Shown here: positions 41,808 to 50,755 of the stretch, one piece after another
How positions within the stretch are numbered: the first letter of the stretch is position 1
Layout: each line of letters begins with the position of its first letter
Source: Sulfuriroseicoccus oceanibius
GTDB lineage: Bacteria > Verrucomicrobiota > Verrucomicrobiia > Verrucomicrobiales > SLCJ01
Assembly (NCBI RefSeq): GCF_010681825.2
Contig: NZ_CP066776.1
Coordinates: 2,046,001 to 2,110,000 of the forward strand
Direction: 5' to 3'
Length of the DNA stretch: 64,000 bases
Notes under the pieces: model-generated
The model's database searches: none
What the model was told of the DNA's origin: nothing
The model's input: only the letters and a program-made list of their open reading frames with translations
Position numbers and translations under genes: made by a program

Positions 41808-44800
41808 ATGACTCCAGACCGCACCATCATTAACTTCCTGAACTCGTTCCGCGATGAAGATAGAAAGGAGGGGGAGTTGGTCTTCAAGGACCAGGCGGTG
41901 ACTCAAATTTTTGGCACTGAGCGCTTTGTTCAGGCTCGTGTTGAGATCGACCGCGCGTACCGCGTGGCGCTTACCAAGCAGGAAGACGGCAAGTGGGAAG
42001 GCGAGTGCGTGCCGTGGGATCACCACAGCAAGTCGGCAATGGTGGCCGCGATGCTTGCCCGCATCGAGCGCGGGGACAAATTGCCGGCATCACCTAATGA
42101 GCTGGGTCAGAAATCGTTCGGTGAGATCCTGGAGGAGAAACTGGAGCGTCCGCTCAAGCGCTTCGAGGAGGCTTACATCGAAAAGCTCGAGAAACGCTAC
42201 CAGCGCTACGAGACCAAGCAGGAGATTCTCGATACCGACCTGATCCGCCTCAACCCGAAATGGGAAGTCACCAGCTACGATCCGCTGGAACTGTGGTCGA
42301 CCCCTCCGACTAACATTAACGAGTTTTGGAACTACATCGCCTATGCCTTCGAGAAGAAGGGCGTGGGCTACCCTCCATTCATGAAGGTGGTCACCAACAC
42401 GGACCAGACCGCCGACGACATGGAGCAATTTGAAACCGCCAAGGAACGAGAGATCTGGCAGAACCGCTTGAGCAATGCATTGCAAGGAGCGGGGCGTCGT
42501 CGTCGCGAGCCGGCCACGCTGAGCGTGCGTCTGGTGGTGAGCTATTCGGATGCGCGTCTTTTTGCCTCGGTGACCGAGCCGGGCGGTGAGGCGGCTGAGT
42601 TTGCCGAATGGCCGACGGTTGCCGAGTTCCGCACGGCGTTGGAGAAGCTGGACAAAAACGAGTGGGCTGCCTCTGCGGACGTGGCATTGCTGGTACGTTA
42701 TTTGTACGATTTCCTGAATGCTGAGGACACGGATCTGATCGACCTCGAATCCGAGGCCGCTTGCCGATTGCTCAACAAATTGTTCAGCGACGAGGCAATG
42801 CGCCAGCATCTCTACACGCTGGACGACCATTTGTTCCGTCTGTCCGATGTGCGCTTTGGCTGGGAAGCCCGCGACCGCGACGAGGATCCCGACCACTACG
42901 CCATTCAGTTGGTCACTGACGAGGGCAAGGACGTGCCGCACACGGTGCGTGTGTTGCCAGGCACCGAGGACCTCTATCTCTCCGACGAGACGCTTTTCCG
43001 CGGGCCGGACTGGTGGCTGGAGAGCACGTCGATCGAGCCTGAATACGTGATCGAGAAATCGTTCATCGAGAACCCTGAAGGGGTCGAGTTTCTGGCTCGT
43101 ATTGGCGCCAAGTTGCCAAAATCGCTGCAGGACCGCGTGGTCGAGCAAGATCTCCACGTCGCGTTGAACTTGCGCATGGTTTCCGCACTGACCACCGCCG
43201 ACAGCGAGCACCTGGTGGCGGAGATCACCGCGAGCTCGGATGATGAATCACGCATCGAGCGCCTCATCCGCGACGGCTGGGTGATCGAGAAGCCGAAGGA
43301 CGGTGAGACCAGCGCCGATGGCAAGAGCAACATCATCCGCTACCGCCGTGACGACCTGATGCTGATGGAAGAGAGCCTCGAAGATGTCGGGCTTTCCTAC
43401 GACGCCGCATTGGGCGCGCACCGGGCCCGGGTGACCAAGGTTTTCCCTGAGCGTTTTGCCGAGTGGGCGGAGTCGCTTCCGGAGTCGATCAAAGTGACCG
43501 GCGATGATGTGGTCAACAGCTTGCTCTCCGATCCGGTGAGCGCGACGGTTCAGTTCGAAGTGAACCAGACGTCGATCGATTGGTTCGACCTCAAGATTGT
43601 CGTCAACGTCGATGGCGTGGATCTTTCGCAAGAGCAGATCCGCCAGCTGGTGGCGGCGCGCGGTGGCTTCGTGCGCATGCGCAATGGTCACTGGATGCGC
43701 ATTGAGATCGAAATGGACGAAGAGCAGAAAGCTGCGGTGACGCGTCTTGGTTTGGATCCATTCGACCTTTCGGGTGAAGAGCATCGCATGCACGTGTTGC
43801 AGCTCGCCGACCCTGGCGTTGCCGAGGTGTTCGACAAGAAGGTGTGGCAGAAGATTGAAAACCGCGCCGAAGAGCTCAACACCGAAGTGAAGCCGGACGT
43901 ACCGGAGAGCTTGCAGGCAACATTGCGTCCATATCAGCTCGAGGGCTTCCAGTTCCTCAGCTACCTGAGCAGCAACCGCTTCGGTGGTGTGTTGGCGGAT
44001 GACATGGGTCTCGGTAAAACGATCCAAAGTTTGACCTGGTTGTTGTGGGTTTACGAGAACACACCGGAAAAGGACCGCGTGCCTGCGCTGGTCGTGTGTC
44101 CGAAGTCGGTCTTGGACGTCTGGTCGTCTGAGATTGAGAAGTTCGCTCCGAAGTTGCGGGTGAAAGTGATCCGTGCGGGCGACGACCTCGACATGCCGTG
44201 GATTCAGGAGAACGTCGATGTGCTGGTGCTCAACTACTCTCAGCTGCGCTTGAGCGAGAAGCTCCTCGACATCGAATGGCAAGCCGTGGTGCTCGACGAG
44301 GGCCAACAGATCAAGAACCCGGACAGCAAAGCAGCCAAGGCTGCGCGCAAACTCAATGCACGCAACCGTCTGGTGCTCACCGGTACGCCGATTGAAAACC
44401 GCTTGCTCGACCTGTGGAGCTTGATGGCATTCGCGATGCCGGGCGTGCTCGGCAACCGTGCCTACTTCCGTTCTCGCTTCGACCGCCGCAAGGACACCAA
44501 AGCCCAGGAGCGTCTGTCGGCGCGTCTGCGTCCGTTCCTGCTGCGCCGAACCAAGAGCCAGGTCGCGATCGACCTGCCGCCACGTACCGAAGAAGATTAC
44601 TTCTGCGAAATGGAAGGCGTGCAGAAGCGCCTCTACGAAGACGAGCTCAAGCGCATCCAGCGACTGCTGCTCGGCATGGAGACCGATGCGGACTTGAAGA
44701 AGAACTCGTTCGCCGTGCTGCAGGGGCTGACGCGATTGCGCCAGATTTGCTGTCACCCTGGCCTGATCGACGAGGAGTACCTCGAGGAAGAGAGCGCCAA

Positions 44801-45383
44801 GATGAACTCGCTCTTCTACCTGCTCGACCAGCTGCGTGAGGAAGGGCACAAGGTGCTCGTGTTCTCGCAGTTCGTCAGCATGCTCGACATCATCAAGTCG
44901 CGCCTCGAGAAGGAGAAGCGTCCGTACTCGTACCTGACCGGCCAGACCAAGGACCGCCGTGAGGTGATCGATCAGTTCCAGAAGACCGACGATCCGAACG
45001 TCTTCCTGCTCTCGCTCAAAGCGGGTGGTAGTGGTCTGAACCTGACCTCGGCGTCGTACGTCATTCTGTACGATCCATGGTGGAACCCGGCAGTGGAAGC
45101 GCAGGCAATTGACCGAACCCACCGTATCGGTCAGACCCAGAAGGTGATTGCCTATCGTCTGTTGATGCGTGATTCGGTCGAACAAAAGATCCGCGTGCTG
45201 CAGCAGCAGAAGTCGCAGTTGTTCACCGACGTGCTCGGCACCGAGAGCTTCACCAAGACGCTCGATGTGGACGATCTCCACTACATCTTCTCGTCGGTCG
45301 CTGCGGATGACCGCGAGGAAGAAGAGAAAGAGCGACTCAAGGAAGAGAAGCGCAAGCGCCGCAGCCGTCGCTCGGACGACTAA
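41808..45383 (+). CDS. SNF2-family helicase-like ATPase
   Basis: 1191 residues from the ATG at 41808. The first 650 residues or so are a long, mostly alpha/beta N-terminal region typical of bacterial SNF2 proteins. The motor follows: motif I DMGLGKT (from residue 732), motif II DEGQ (830), LVLTGTPIENRLLDLWSLM, and in the second lobe VFSQFVSMLDIIKSRL, LKAGGSGLNLTSASYVI and DRTHRIGQ (about 1105). It should move along or remodel protein-DNA complexes using ATP; a link to transcription, as for RapA, is possible. A highly charged Lys/Arg/Glu tail ends it. The Minf_1886 gene follows 87 bases downstream. Confidence 0.93.
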   Translation: MTPDRTIINFLNSFRDEDRKEGELVFKDQAVTQIFGTERFVQARVEIDRAYRVALTKQEDGKWEGECVPWDHHSKSAMVAAMLARIERGDKLPASPNELGQKSFGEILEEKLERPLKRFEEAYIEKLEKRYQRYETKQEILDTDLIRLNPKWEVTSYDPLELWSTPPTNINEFWNYIAYAFEKKGVGYPPFMKVVTNTDQTADDMEQFETAKEREIWQNRLSNALQGAGRRRREPATLSVRLVVSYSDARLFASVTEPGGEAAEFAEWPTVAEFRTALEKLDKNEWAASADVALLVRYLYDFLNAEDTDLIDLESEAACRLLNKLFSDEAMRQHLYTLDDHLFRLSDVRFGWEARDRDEDPDHYAIQLVTDEGKDVPHTVRVLPGTEDLYLSDETLFRGPDWWLESTSIEPEYVIEKSFIENPEGVEFLARIGAKLPKSLQDRVVEQDLHVALNLRMVSALTTADSEHLVAEITASSDDESRIERLIRDGWVIEKPKDGETSADGKSNIIRYRRDDLMLMEESLEDVGLSYDAALGAHRARVTKVFPERFAEWAESLPESIKVTGDDVVNSLLSDPVSATVQFEVNQTSIDWFDLKIVVNVDGVDLSQEQIRQLVAARGGFVRMRNGHWMRIEIEMDEEQKAAVTRLGLDPFDLSGEEHRMHVLQLADPGVAEVFDKKVWQKIENRAEELNTEVKPDVPESLQATLRPYQLEGFQFLSYLSSNRFGGVLADDMGLGKTIQSLTWLLWVYENTPEKDRVPALVVCPKSVLDVWSSEIEKFAPKLRVKVIRAGDDLDMPWIQENVDVLVLNYSQLRLSEKLLDIEWQAVVLDEGQQIKNPDSKAAKAARKLNARNRLVLTGTPIENRLLDLWSLMAFAMPGVLGNRAYFRSRFDRRKDTKAQERLSARLRPFLLRRTKSQVAIDLPPRTEEDYFCEMEGVQKRLYEDELKRIQRLLLGMETDADLKKNSFAVLQGLTRLRQICCHPGLIDEEYLEEESAKMNSLFYLLDQLREEGHKVLVFSQFVSMLDIIKSRLEKEKRPYSYLTGQTKDRREVIDQFQKTDDPNVFLLSLKAGGSGLNLTSASYVILYDPWWNPAVEAQAIDRTHRIGQTQKVIAYRLLMRDSVEQKIRVLQQQKSQLFTDVLGTESFTKTLDVDDLHYIFSSVAADDREEEEKERLKEEKRKRRSRRSDD

Positions 45384-45470
45384 TTCGGCGATCGATTGGC
45401 GCGGCTGTGGCCACAGTGCTTGCAGCCGCGCGCGATTTGCTTCTTAGTGAGCCGAACGTAATCTCCCATC

Positions 45471-45869
45471 ATGCAACGACGAGGATTTGAAGAGGCGGTG
45501 GATCTCGTGGTGTCCAAGGACCCACGCTACGACCGCGATGCATACACCTTTTTGCGCGAGTCACTTGAGTTCACTTTGAAGAATTCGAGCTCGCGCAGTG
45601 GTAGCGACGACCGTCATGTCTCCGGTCAGGAGTTGATGGAAGGGTTCCGCGATTTTGCGCTGCAGGAGTTCGGTCCGATGGCGGTGACCGTTTTCGACGA
45701 GTGGGGGATCCGCACCACCCAGGATATCGGGTCGATGGTTTTTAATCTGGTTGAGGTCGGTGCCTTCGGCAAGACCGAGGACGACAAGCTTGAAGACTTC
45801 CAAGCCGGCTACGACTTCCACGAGACCTTCGAGAAGCCGTTCCTGCCCAAGTCCTGGGCGACCAAGTAG
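45471..45869 (+). CDS. Minf_1886-family conserved protein
   Basis: 132 residues. The sequence FEEAVDLVVSKDPRYDRDAYTFLRESLEFT, HVSGQELMEGFRDFALQEFGPMAVTVFDEWGIRTTQDIG and MVFNLVEVG matches the Minf_1886 family, a protein of unknown function widespread in the Planctomycetota-Verrucomicrobiota-Chlamydiota group. This is one of the better lineage markers in the window. Probably cytosolic and helical; no catalytic motif seen. Confidence 0.87.
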   Translation: MQRRGFEEAVDLVVSKDPRYDRDAYTFLRESLEFTLKNSSSRSGSDDRHVSGQELMEGFRDFALQEFGPMAVTVFDEWGIRTTQDIGSMVFNLVEVGAFGKTEDDKLEDFQAGYDFHETFEKPFLPKSWATK

Positions 45870-45876
45870 GGGATTT

Positions 45877-45940
45877 GTATGGGAGTGCGGTGAGCATCAC
45901 CGCTTTCGATGGAAGGCGCAGCCGTCTAGCGGAGTCCGTT
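45877..45940. repeat. Short dispersed hairpin element
   Basis: One copy of an element also present at 50834-50905, 51179-51250 and about 52769-52824. Shared words: TGGGAGTGC, then a hairpin (here GCGGTGA-GCA-TCACCGC), GCTTTCGAT, AAGGCG and AGCCGTCTAGCG. No coding capacity. Confidence 0.75.
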
Positions 45941-45966
45941 CTCATCACCAATCACTCGCGAGACAT

Positions 45967-46001
45967 AAAAAATCGGTCCTATGAGACTCATAGGACCGAT
46001 T
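45967..46001 (-). terminator. Terminator of pheA
   Basis: ATCGGTCCTATGAG pairs perfectly with CTCATAGGACCGAT (45972-46000), with the A-run at 45967-45971 forming the U-run on the minus transcript. Confidence 0.9.
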
Positions 46002-46027
46002 GAATGTTCTCAGATGTAACCTTGCGC

Positions 46028-47107
46028 TTATTCAGGCCGCATCGTATCCGGGTAGGATCCCAGAATCTTGATGAACGAGCAGTGCTCCGAGAGCTCTTCA
46101 AGCGCGGTGACGAGCTTTGGATCGGTGCAGTGGCCTTTGATGTCGACGAAGAAGAAGTACTCCCAGTTGCGCTTTTTCGACGGCCGCGATTCAATCTTCG
46201 ACATGTTGATGTTGAACTCGTTGAAAGGCTTGAGCGCGTCGTAGAGCGAGCCTGGACGGTCCTTCACCGCGAACATGATCGACGTGCGGTCGTTGCCGGT
46301 GGCCGGGCAGGTCTTGCGGCCGAGCACCAGGAAGCGCGTCGTGTTGGTGGTAGAATCCTGGATCGACGACTCGACGATGCTGAGGCCGTAGAGTTCCGCT
46401 GCCAGTGCGCCAGCCAGTGCGGCACCGTGTGGGTCGGCTGCGGCGAGCTCGGCGGCGCGGGTGGTCGATGACACTTCGACCAGGTCTGCTGCCGGGAAGT
46501 TGCGGTGGATCCACTCGCGGCACTGGCCGAAGACCTGTGGGTGCGAGTAGAGCTTGGTGATCTGGTCGCGCTCGATGTTGGCGATCAGGTTGTTCTCAAT
46601 GGTGAGCATCACCTGGGCGCAGATCTTGAGCGGGCTGTCGGCAAACAAATCGAGCGTGTGCGAAACCGCGCCTTCAGTGGAGTTCTCGATTGGCACTACA
46701 CCGTAGAGCGCCTTGCCGCGGGCAACCGCGTCGAACACATCGGCGAAGTTGGTCTGTGGCAGGTAATCCACCGAGTTACCGAACTTACTGATGGCTGCCT
46801 GATGGGTCCACGTTCCGGCTGGCCCGAGGTAGGCGATTTTGAAATCGGTCTCCAGCGCCAGAGCGGCGGACATGATTTCGCGGTAAATGGCACGCACCGA
46901 CTGCTCGGGCAGCTTGCCGCCCATTTGTTCGTTGCGCTCGGCGAGCTTGGTCAAAAGCGACTCTTCGCGCTCCGGAGCGTAAAACTCCAATCCGTTGGCT
47001 TTTTTGATTTCGCCAACTTCGTGAACCATTTCCGCGCGCTCGTTGAGCAGGCGGAGTAGTTCGGTGTCGATGGTGTCGATGCGGTTACGGACGTCGTCGA
47101 GTGCCAT
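46028..47107 (-). CDS. pheA: Chorismate mutase / prephenate dehydratase
   Basis: 359 residues, a P-protein with three domains. The AroQ-type chorismate mutase is at 1-85 (DDVRNRIDTIDTELLRLLNERAEMVHEVGEIKK). Prephenate dehydratase is at about 92-270, beginning IAYLGPAGTWTHQAA with the VPIENSTEGAVSHTLDLF motif and the conserved TRFLVLGR. An ACT domain at 275-355 (TSIMFAVKDRPGSLYDALKPFNEFNINMSKIESRPSK) should bind phenylalanine for feedback control. It converts chorismate to phenylpyruvate. It is the last gene of an scpA-scpB-pheA transcript (60-base gap). Confidence 0.95.
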   Translation of the reverse strand: MALDDVRNRIDTIDTELLRLLNERAEMVHEVGEIKKANGLEFYAPEREESLLTKLAERNEQMGGKLPEQSVRAIYREIMSAALALETDFKIAYLGPAGTWTHQAAISKFGNSVDYLPQTNFADVFDAVARGKALYGVVPIENSTEGAVSHTLDLFADSPLKICAQVMLTIENNLIANIERDQITKLYSHPQVFGQCREWIHRNFPAADLVEVSSTTRAAELAAADPHGAALAGALAAELYGLSIVESSIQDSTTNTTRFLVLGRKTCPATGNDRTSIMFAVKDRPGSLYDALKPFNEFNINMSKIESRPSKKRNWEYFFFVDIKGHCTDPKLVTALEELSEHCSFIKILGSYPDTMRPE

Positions 47108-47167
47108 GGGATGCGTTGAGAGTGAGTCTGATGATGGAGTGAGAATGGTCTGGCGGCGGTGAGGCCG

Positions 47168-47896
47168 TCATGGCTTGCTGCCCTGGGAGGCATCCGCTGG
47201 AGTATCGGATGCCGATCCCCCGGCCGGGTCCTGTTTTGGAGCGTGGACCTCTTCGGCAGAAGGGAAGGGAGCTCGGCGAAGTTCGGCGGCATTGGGCAGC
47301 TCGTCCACCGATTTTACGTTGAAGTGTTCGAGGAATTTCTCGGTGCTGATGTAAAGCAGTGGTCGGCCGGGAAGTTCTGCACGACCTCCGATCTTGATCA
47401 ACTCCAAATCGAGCAGCTTTTGCACCATGCCGTCGACCGACACCCCGCGCACCGCTTCGATCTCCGCCTTGGTCACCGGCTGGCGGTAGGCAATGATCGC
47501 CATCGTCTCCAGCGCCGGCCCGCTGAGCCGCGACGGCTTGTGCTCGGGGAAGAGTCCGTGGACGAATTCGGCAAACTCAGGCCGCGTCATCACCTGCCAG
47601 CCCCGTGGGCGCTCGCGGATCACCATCGACCGCCCGGCTTCCTGGTATTCCTTGTTCAGGGTGTCCACGGCATCGATCACTTGTACGATGGTCAGTTTCT
47701 GCAGCTGCTGGAATAGCTCAGGCAACGCGGCGGGCTCCGCATTGTCATCACCGCTCTGGTCGGCGAGCGCCTCGAGGTGCGACTGCTTCAGCGCCACGGC
47801 ATGTTGCGCCGCATCGATCAGCGCCTCACTGCTCAGCGGCGATTCGCTGGCGAGGATCAGAGCCTCGATCACATGGTGGAGAGATGGTTCAGTCAT
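47168..47896 (-). CDS. scpB: Segregation and condensation protein B
   Basis: 242 residues. Two winged-helix domains: the first begins LHHVIEALILASESPLSSEALIDA and the second carries ALETMAIIAYRQPVTKAEIEAVRGVSVDGMVQKLLDLELIKIGGRAELPGRPLLYISTEKFLEHF in outline, the family signature. ScpB with ScpA forms the kleisin/kite part of bacterial SMC condensin. The C-terminal tail is disordered and rich in Pro, Ala, Asp and Ser. It follows scpA by 54 bases. Confidence 0.94.
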   Translation of the reverse strand: MTEPSLHHVIEALILASESPLSSEALIDAAQHAVALKQSHLEALADQSGDDNAEPAALPELFQQLQKLTIVQVIDAVDTLNKEYQEAGRSMVIRERPRGWQVMTRPEFAEFVHGLFPEHKPSRLSGPALETMAIIAYRQPVTKAEIEAVRGVSVDGMVQKLLDLELIKIGGRAELPGRPLLYISTEKFLEHFNVKSVDELPNAAELRRAPFPSAEEVHAPKQDPAGGSASDTPADASQGSKP

Positions 47897-47950
47897 TGGG
47901 AAATTCGGGGGAACGGCAGCGGGCTGGTGCGCGGGGCTTGTGGGCTCTGC

Positions 47951-48691
47951 TTAGTCGATCTTGCGGCGGGTGACCACAATGTCACCGAGCAACTCGGGCT
48001 GGCTGATGCGGAATTGGTTCATCTTCATCAGCTCAAGCACCGCGAGAAAGGTAACGATCACCTCGCTGCGACTGGCGGCTTGGGAGAACAGCTCGACGAA
48101 CGGGGTCGACTCACCCTCGGCCATGATGTCTAGCAGGTAGTCGATTTTGTCACCGACGGTGAAGGGTTCGTCGTGGATCTCGCCGAGCGTGTGTTCTTCT
48201 TCGAAGCGCCTCAGTACCTTTTTGAACGCACGGATGAGGTCGAAAATATTCACCTCGACCTGCTGGTCGTGCGGGTCTGCGGGTGTCGGGTTCTTGGCGG
48301 GCTCGGGGTAGGCGGCGAAGTACTGGGACTGCTCGAGTTCCTTGATCGAGAGGAAGCCCGCGGCGTCTTTGAACTTCTTGTACTCCACCAATTGGCGGAT
48401 GAGCTCCCAGCGTGGGTCTTCCTCTTCGCCATCTTCCTCCGGCGGCTGCACCGCCTTGGGCAAAAGCGTGCGGCTTTTGATATACATCAAGTTGGCAGCC
48501 ATCAGCATGAACTCCGAGGCCAGATCGATGTCGAGCATCTTGAACGCCTGCATGTAGTCGAGGTACTGGTGCGTGATGTGCTCGATGGGGATGTCGTAGA
48601 TGTCCACTTCGTCCCGCTTGATCAGATAGAGCAGCAGATCAAGCGGGCCTTCGAAGATGTCGAGTTTGACTTTGTAGGACGGTTCTTCCAC
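47951..48691 (-). CDS. scpA: Segregation and condensation protein A
   Basis: 246 residues from the GTG at 48691; the open frame runs on upstream, but the family starts at EEPSYKVKLDIFEGPLDLLLYLIKRDEVDIYDIPI. ScpA is the kleisin that bridges SMC heads. The N-terminal domain is followed by an acidic linker (QPPEEDGEEEDPRW), and the C-terminal winged helix has FVELFSQAASRSEVIVTFLAVLELMKMNQFRISQ, the typical end. It is the first gene of the scpA-scpB-pheA set. Confidence 0.93.
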   Translation of the reverse strand: MEEPSYKVKLDIFEGPLDLLLYLIKRDEVDIYDIPIEHITHQYLDYMQAFKMLDIDLASEFMLMAANLMYIKSRTLLPKAVQPPEEDGEEEDPRWELIRQLVEYKKFKDAAGFLSIKELEQSQYFAAYPEPAKNPTPADPHDQQVEVNIFDLIRAFKKVLRRFEEEHTLGEIHDEPFTVGDKIDYLLDIMAEGESTPFVELFSQAASRSEVIVTFLAVLELMKMNQFRISQPELLGDIVVTRRKID

Positions 48692-48796
48692 GTGGGCAGA
48701 GAGTATGCGTCCGGCGGGCCATCGTGCCAGAGCTTTTTTGCCGTAGCGGTCATCAGGCTTCGTTGCGGGTGGGGTGGGTGATATCCTGCGGCGGCT

Positions 48797-49726
48797 ATGA
48801 TGAATTTTCGATCCAAGGTTGTGCGGCTGCTGGCGTGTCTCGCTGTTTTGGTGTGCCCGGTTGCCGTGGCGCGGGCAATTGGCGACGACGCGCGCCGCTA
48901 CGACGATTGGTGCTGGTTGTGCACGCACAATGCGATGTCGGTGGAAAAGGAGGGCTGGAAGCTGGCGAACCAAAGCGAGCCCGTCCGCCAGCAACTCGAC
49001 GATGGGGTCCGTGCTTTGATGTTGGATTTGTGGCTGCAAGACGGGAAGGTCGTCGTGCGCCATGGCTCCGGTGTGGGGCGCATGCTGGGAGAAAAACCGG
49101 TCGCCCACGTGCTCGATCCGGTAGCCGCGTTCCTCAAAGACGAGCCTGACGCGGTGGTAACGCTGATCTTCGAGTGCTACGTACCGTCCCGCGATGTGGT
49201 AACTGCAATCCGTGACGCAGGGCTGGAGCCGTATTGCGTAGCGTTGGAGGAAAACGGGCAATGGCCGACGCTCGGTGCGATGCGCAAGTCGGGGAAACGC
49301 TTGGTGGTGATGTCCGATCGCGTTGATCCGGATCCGGAGCTTCCCGCGTGGTTGATGAAGGTGTGGGATCATGCCTGGGAGACGGACTGGCAGGCGTCGT
49401 CGGTGGATGCGTTGCGCACGCGGATGCCAAGGCGGGGTGATCAGGAGAACGAGCTTTTTATCCTAAACCACTTCGTCACCACGGTGCTCGGGGCGTCGAA
49501 GGCTGCGGCGAAGCGGGCCAACGATGCAGTGTTCGTCCGGCAACGCGCTGCGGCAGCATGGCAGAGCTTCGGTCAGCGCCCGAACTTTCTGGTGGTCGAC
49601 TTCTATGATGCCGGCGATCCGGGACGAGCGGTTGCGGCGATCAACCGGGCCAAGGATGCACAGCAGTTCGCTGCGGCGGCTTTAGACGGGGCGGGGGAGG
49701 ATCGTCAAACGAAAGACGGGAATTGA
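48797..49726 (+). CDS. Exported PLC-like phosphodiesterase (PI-PLC X domain)
   Basis: 309 residues with a signal peptide (1-27, ending ARA). The PI-PLC X-type barrel is shown by THNAMS with His44, the first catalytic histidine, and by MLDLWLQDGKVVVRHG with the second, His89. LIFECYV is the next barrel strand, and NFLVVDFYDAGD near the end is a late strand of the family. It should cleave a phosphodiester, in a lipid or similar, outside the cytoplasm; the substrate is unknown. It is divergent from scpA, with 105 bases between starts. Confidence 0.83.
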   Translation: MMNFRSKVVRLLACLAVLVCPVAVARAIGDDARRYDDWCWLCTHNAMSVEKEGWKLANQSEPVRQQLDDGVRALMLDLWLQDGKVVVRHGSGVGRMLGEKPVAHVLDPVAAFLKDEPDAVVTLIFECYVPSRDVVTAIRDAGLEPYCVALEENGQWPTLGAMRKSGKRLVVMSDRVDPDPELPAWLMKVWDHAWETDWQASSVDALRTRMPRRGDQENELFILNHFVTTVLGASKAAAKRANDAVFVRQRAAAAWQSFGQRPNFLVVDFYDAGDPGRAVAAINRAKDAQQFAAAALDGAGEDRQTKDGN

Positions 49727-49790
49727 GCGCATTTTCCCAGCGGCTTCTGCGTTGACGATCAGATCGACCGACCGTATCCATTGAACACTC

Positions 49791-50681
49791 ATGAGTGCAC
49801 CCACATTGATCGACGGAAAAAAGACGGCGGAATCAGTTCTCGCCGAATGCGAAGCAGAAATTGCAGACCTTAAATCCAAGGGCGTGACCCCTGGCTTGGC
49901 GGTCGTCTTGGTGGGTGCCGATCCGGCATCGACATTCTACGTCCGCTCGAAGAGCAAAATGTGCGAAAAGCTCGGCATCCACTCGGTGAAGCTCGAGCTC
50001 CCGGCCGAGACCACTCAGGATGAGTTGCTCAAGGTCATCGACGACCTCAATAACGACCCAGCGGTGCATGGAATCCTTGTCCAGTCGCCTCCACCGGCAC
50101 ACATCGATGAAGCGGCAATCATCGCGGAAATCGATCCAGCCAAGGACGTCGATGGCTTCCACCCGGTGAACGTGGCCAAGCTCGCGTTGGAAGATGCGTC
50201 TGGCTTTGTGCCGTGCACGCCTGCTGGATGCCAGCGCTTGCTCACCGAATACGGGATCGAGACCGAAGGTGCGAATGTGGTCGTGCTCGGCCGCAGCATG
50301 ATCGTCGGCAAGCCTATGGCATTGTTGATGATGGCGAAAGGCAAGGGCGCGAACTCGACGGTGACCGTCGCTCACTCGCGCACCAAGGACCTCGAGGCCG
50401 TGACCCGTGAAGCAGACATTTTGATCGCCGCGATCGGTAAGCCTGAGTTCGTCAAAGCTGGCGGTGTGAAGGACGGCGCGGTCGTCATCGACGTCGGCAT
50501 CAACCGCGTCGACGATGCATCGCAGAAGAAGGGCTACCGCATCGTCGGTGATGTCGCGTTCGACGAGGTCGCGCCGAAGTGCAAAGCGATCACCCCAGTG
50601 CCAGGCGGCGTCGGCCCGATGACGATCGCCATGCTCATGGCCAACACGGTCAAAGCCTGCAAGCAGATCACCGGCAACTAA
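49791..50681 (+). CDS. folD: Methylenetetrahydrofolate dehydrogenase / cyclohydrolase
   Basis: 296 residues. Bifunctional enzyme that interconverts methylene- and 10-formyl-tetrahydrofolate in the cytosol. The catalytic Tyr50 and Lys54 lie in YVRSKSK, at the same numbers as in E. coli. [22 protein letters not shown] and the NADP-binding [14 protein letters not shown] are present, and the end [20 protein letters not shown] is the family signature. It has its own terminator. It shares folate metabolism with the HAD-FolB fusion 9 kb away. Confidence 0.96.
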   Translation: MSAPTLIDGKKTAESVLAECEAEIADLKSKGVTPGLAVVLVGADPASTFYVRSKSKMCEKLGIHSVKLELPAETTQDELLKVIDDLNNDPAVHGILVQSPPPAHIDEAAIIAEIDPAKDVDGFHPVNVAKLALEDASGFVPCTPAGCQRLLTEYGIETEGANVVVLGRSMIVGKPMALLMMAKGKGANSTVTVAHSRTKDLEAVTREADILIAAIGKPEFVKAGGVKDGAVVIDVGINRVDDASQKKGYRIVGDVAFDEVAPKCKAITPVPGGVGPMTIAMLMANTVKACKQITGN

Positions 50682-50709
50682 CCGCCAATAGATCCGCAGA
50701 ATTTTTCAA

Positions 50710-50752
50710 CGCGGCGTGATGGGGCATCCCCCGTCACGTCGCGTTTCGTTTT
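50710..50752 (+). terminator. Terminator of folD
   Basis: CGCGGCGTGA pairs with TCACGTCGCG (one G-T), with an inner GGGG/CCCC extension, followed by TTTCGTTTT. Confidence 0.82.
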
Positions 50753-50755
50753 GAG

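Noticed and set aside
43248-45281. Long open frame (677 codons) on the minus strand
   Set aside because: It lies wholly inside the SNF2 gene, which has clear motor motifs on the plus strand. The reverse frame is open because of high-GC codon bias, and its protein has no family pattern.
48692-49372. N-terminal extension of scpA to 49372
   Set aside because: The added 227 codons overlap the divergent PLC-like gene and are not like ScpA. The family starts at the GTG at 48691.
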